Virus record (IMG/VR): IMGVR_UViG_3300025759_006410
Location: 1-22,760 of that record
Direction: 5' to 3' (one strand)
DNA length: 22,760 nucleotides
Source: a virus
Shown piece after piece: positions 21,090 to 22,760 of the stretch (position 1 is its first letter; each line of letters starts with the position of its first letter). The position numbers and the translations under genes were made by a program. Under the pieces are notes generated by a model. It was not told where the DNA came from, made no database searches, and saw nothing but the letters and a program-made list of their open reading frames with translations.

Positions 21090-21575
21090 ATGAAAGAACA
21101 TCTAATGCATTTAGGTGCGTCAAAACAGGAACAAAAGTTATACAACTATACAGCTGTATACAATCCTAATGACATAACTAATGATAAGAAGTCATTACGT
21201 ATTGAAGATAAACCAGTCACAATGGTATATCGTGTTGAAGTATGGTCAGATAATATTGCCAATGCTTTAAACAAAGGTATGGAAATTGTAAATCTGCAAC
21301 GTGCAGAGGAAATGACTGATTACGTTACAACTCATCCTAGATTACAAAATAAAGAATTTGTAACAATAAATGAGATAAATACAATACGTGATGAGGCAAT
21401 AGATATTGGTTTGTTTACTGATTGGATGATTATAACTCCAACAAGTATTCAAATTAATTTAGCAGACGATGAAGAACTACTGCAATCCCAAGTTATAGAA
21501 AGAGCTATGCATAGCGTAACTAACATTGGTGAAGAAGTAGACGATTATCTAAAGGAGATAACAGATGATGCCTAA
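21090..21575 (+). CDS. Protein of unknown function, 161 aa
   Basis: ATG 21090 follows the recurring GAAAGGA leader. The N-terminal 30 residues are polar (SKQEQKLYNYTAVYNPNDIT). Residues 43-70 look like a strand plus helix (VTMVYRVEVWSDNIANALNK). The C-terminal third is acidic and helical (EELLQSQVIERAMHSVTNIG). No catalytic motif or cysteine. It is the first of at least four genes joined by overlaps, the third being an AAA+ ATPase, so it probably acts in the same process. Family not recognised. Confidence 0.75.
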   Translation: MKEHLMHLGASKQEQKLYNYTAVYNPNDITNDKKSLRIEDKPVTMVYRVEVWSDNIANALNKGMEIVNLQRAEEMTDYVTTHPRLQNKEFVTINEINTIRDEAIDIGLFTDWMIITPTSIQINLADDEELLQSQVIERAMHSVTNIGEEVDDYLKEITDDA

Positions 21576-21870
21576 CGGTATGCGTCCAGCTATTCCACCA
21601 GAACCAAACCAATACAGAAAAGGTAAACAACCTACGCTGTTAACGGATGATAAAGTTAGAGTACTTCTAGCTAATCCAAACGAATGGTTCATTATCGGTG
21701 AAAAAGATAAGTGGATTAGCGGCGTTAAAGCAAATATTGAGTCTATGACTCAAGCAAACATTTCACACTTACGTGACAAAGGTAAGTTTGAAATACAACA
21801 AAGAAAAAATAAAAATGATGTTATTGACATTTACTGTCGATACATCCCTATAAATAAGGAGATACTATGA
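21565..21870 (+). CDS. Protein of unknown function, 101 aa
   Basis: ATG 21565 has AAGGAG seven bases upstream and overlaps the previous gene by 11 bases. A second ATG follows directly, so the start may be one codon later. The N-terminus is Pro-rich and basic (MRPAIPPEPNQYRKGKQP). The rest contains ANPNEWFIIGEKDKWISGVK and a helix (IESMTQANISHLRDKG) followed by a lysine-rich strand. The size and beta-helix-beta shape could suit a small nucleic-acid-binding domain, but no motif proves it. Its stop overlaps the ATPase start (ATGA). Confidence 0.75.
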   Translation: MMPNGMRPAIPPEPNQYRKGKQPTLLTDDKVRVLLANPNEWFIIGEKDKWISGVKANIESMTQANISHLRDKGKFEIQQRKNKNDVIDIYCRYIPINKEIL

Positions 21871-22580
21871 GCAACAATGATTGTTGGGAACTAATAGAAA
21901 AAGTACTAGGTAGAAGTCGTAGAGTTTTACTCTTCGGTCCTCCAGGTACAGGTAAAACATATAGTGCAGTTAAGCAAAATGCACCATACGATACAAATGG
22001 TGACGAAGTTGTTTACCAAATCACTATGACAGAAGATACAGCAGCAGCTAACTTAGAAGGTTTTTACAAACCAGCTAAAGATGGTGGATTTGAATGGCAT
22101 GACGGTATTGCTATTCAAGCATGGCGTAACGGTGGTAGATTGGTTATCAATGAGATAGACCATGCATCACCAGATGCTATGACATTCCTACATGCTATTC
22201 TTGATGACCAAGATATAGCTATGTTGACATTGAATAACGATACAAAGGAGACAGTTAGACCAGCTGAAGGCTTTCAAGTCGTAGCTACAACTAACAGTCC
22301 ACCAGAGTCATTACCTTTGGCTTTGAAAGACAGATTTCCTGTAAAAATATATGTTGACACAATACACCCTAAAGCCATGGAAAAATTTCCAGATGAGTGG
22401 CATGGTGTTATCAATGACACAACATTAGTAGAAGATGATGAGGAACGTATCTCAGTACGTGCATGGACAGAGTTCTTTGCATTACAAGATAAAGGTTTCA
22501 CACCTGAAATAGCAGCCAAGCTAATCTTTGCAGACAAAGCAGAAGAGCTTATAGATGCTGTTACATTAGCTCGTGCCTAA
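21867..22580 (+). CDS. MoxR/CbbQ-type AAA+ ATPase, 237 aa
   Basis: A compact AAA+ module. Walker A GPPGTGKT is at 24-31, a MoxR-type segment (TMTEDTAAANLEGFY) at 53-67, Walker B LVINEID at 92-98, sensor 1 ATTNSP at 140-145 and an arginine finger in LKDRF (Arg156). The 'TEDT...L.G' stretch after Walker A is characteristic of the MoxR/AAA_5 branch, to which CobS also belongs. These ATPases usually remodel a partner encoded next to them, often a VWA-domain protein. The gene is coupled to its neighbours on both sides (ATGA before, overlap after), so the following truncated gene is the likely partner. Annotating it as cobalt chelatase CobS would go beyond the evidence. Confidence 0.9.
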   Translation: MSNNDCWELIEKVLGRSRRVLLFGPPGTGKTYSAVKQNAPYDTNGDEVVYQITMTEDTAAANLEGFYKPAKDGGFEWHDGIAIQAWRNGGRLVINEIDHASPDAMTFLHAILDDQDIAMLTLNNDTKETVRPAEGFQVVATTNSPPESLPLALKDRFPVKIYVDTIHPKAMEKFPDEWHGVINDTTLVEDDEERISVRAWTEFFALQDKGFTPEIAAKLIFADKAEELIDAVTLARA

Positions 22581-22760
22581 CAGTAAAGCTTATCCGTATC
22601 CAGAGATTGTTACTGGTGAGAAATGGGAAGTAGTAGGTACTGTTAACAACAGTCCCGATGGTTCTACAGATAATCTCAACAGACAAATGACAGTCCCACT
22701 CGACAGAGAGTGTAAGGAATGTGGTATCAACCATAGTCGTATGATACGTAGACATGAACT
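22573..22760 (+). CDS. Downstream gene, N-terminal part only (cut by window end)
   Basis: A frame open from a GTG at 22573, overlapping the ATPase stop by eight bases (GTGCCTAA), to the window end (62 codons). It begins MPNSKAYPYPEIVTGEKWEV and includes CKECGINHSRMIRRH, a Cys-x2-Cys followed by His, possibly half of a zinc site. The start is uncertain because there is no good Shine-Dalgarno; an ATG within the frame (encoding MTVPLDREC) also lacks one. Being next to a MoxR-type ATPase it may encode its partner protein, but no VWA motif is visible in the part present. Confidence 0.65.
   Translation, partial: MPNSKAYPYPEIVTGEKWEVVGTVNNSPDGSTDNLNRQMTVPLDRECKECGINHSRMIRRHE

Noticed and set aside
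21075-21095. Five-codon upstream frame ending on the 21090 start codon
   Set aside because: The ATG in the leader has no ribosome site of its own, and the same ATGAAAGGA leader before 19179 gives a different, non-matching frame.
21867-22580. Gene symbol cobS for the AAA+ ATPase
   Set aside because: Motifs place it only in the broad MoxR/AAA_5 group; no cobalamin context is visible.
1-22760. CRISPR array, insertion sequence, integrase or tRNA gene
   Set aside because: No regularly spaced direct repeats, transposase or recombinase motifs, or cloverleaf genes were seen.

Overview
This window is a continuous piece of a tailed double-stranded DNA phage genome (Caudoviricetes). The evidence is a large terminase with both ATPase and nuclease motifs, a portal, a scaffold-like protein and a DUF5309/SU10-type major capsid protein, all in canonical company. 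The DNA is AT-rich, genes are packed almost without gaps, and ribosome binding sites are classical GGAGG/AAGGA. The host cannot be read from the sequence. The style resembles AT-rich phages recovered from marine or freshwater metagenomes, but that is an impression only. I saw no integrase, tRNA, CRISPR array or insertion sequence.

Layout. Positions 1-17886 are one leftward (minus-strand) virion-assembly operon, read from right to left. It runs terminase large subunit, portal, a 54-aa and a 148-aa protein, and then a block of about 10 kb encoding a 1981-aa giant and four further helical proteins that look like internal or ejected virion proteins. After these come scaffold, major capsid protein, a small beta-rich virion protein, a neck-type protein and the start of another virion protein cut by the window edge. 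A consensus -10 (TATAAT) followed by a structured 190-nt leader sits just before scaffold and capsid. A hairpin lies just after the capsid gene. Both would let capsid genes be expressed at a different level from the rest.

Positions 17887-18546 are a gene-free switch region. Two opposed sigma70-like promoters overlap within about 40 bp, one firing left into terminase and one firing right. The rightward promoter is followed by a candidate small RNA with a terminator-like hairpin, then two very long inverted repeats, four TAGACATA-type repeats and a GC-rich hairpin.

Positions 18547-22760 are rightward (probably early/middle) genes. They are mostly tiny proteins, several with paired Cys/His zinc-binding patterns, plus an Api92-like (ferredoxin-like) protein and a MoxR/CbbQ-type AAA+ ATPase whose likely partner is cut by the window end. 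Two gene-poor gaps here carry RNA structure. One hairpin type (TGT-stem-ACATTC) recurs three times with compensated stem changes. The gap at 20806-21089 holds a 23-bp stem whose only non-Watson-Crick pairs are G.U in the plus-strand transcript, with a competing stem and a possible pseudoknot.

The most notable candidates are therefore the RNA elements of the switch region and early operon, the structured capsid leader, and the terminase carrying its own N-terminal zinc-finger plus helix-turn-helix module of distinctly higher GC. All structural RNA claims come from base pairing read by eye; no folding or database search was run.
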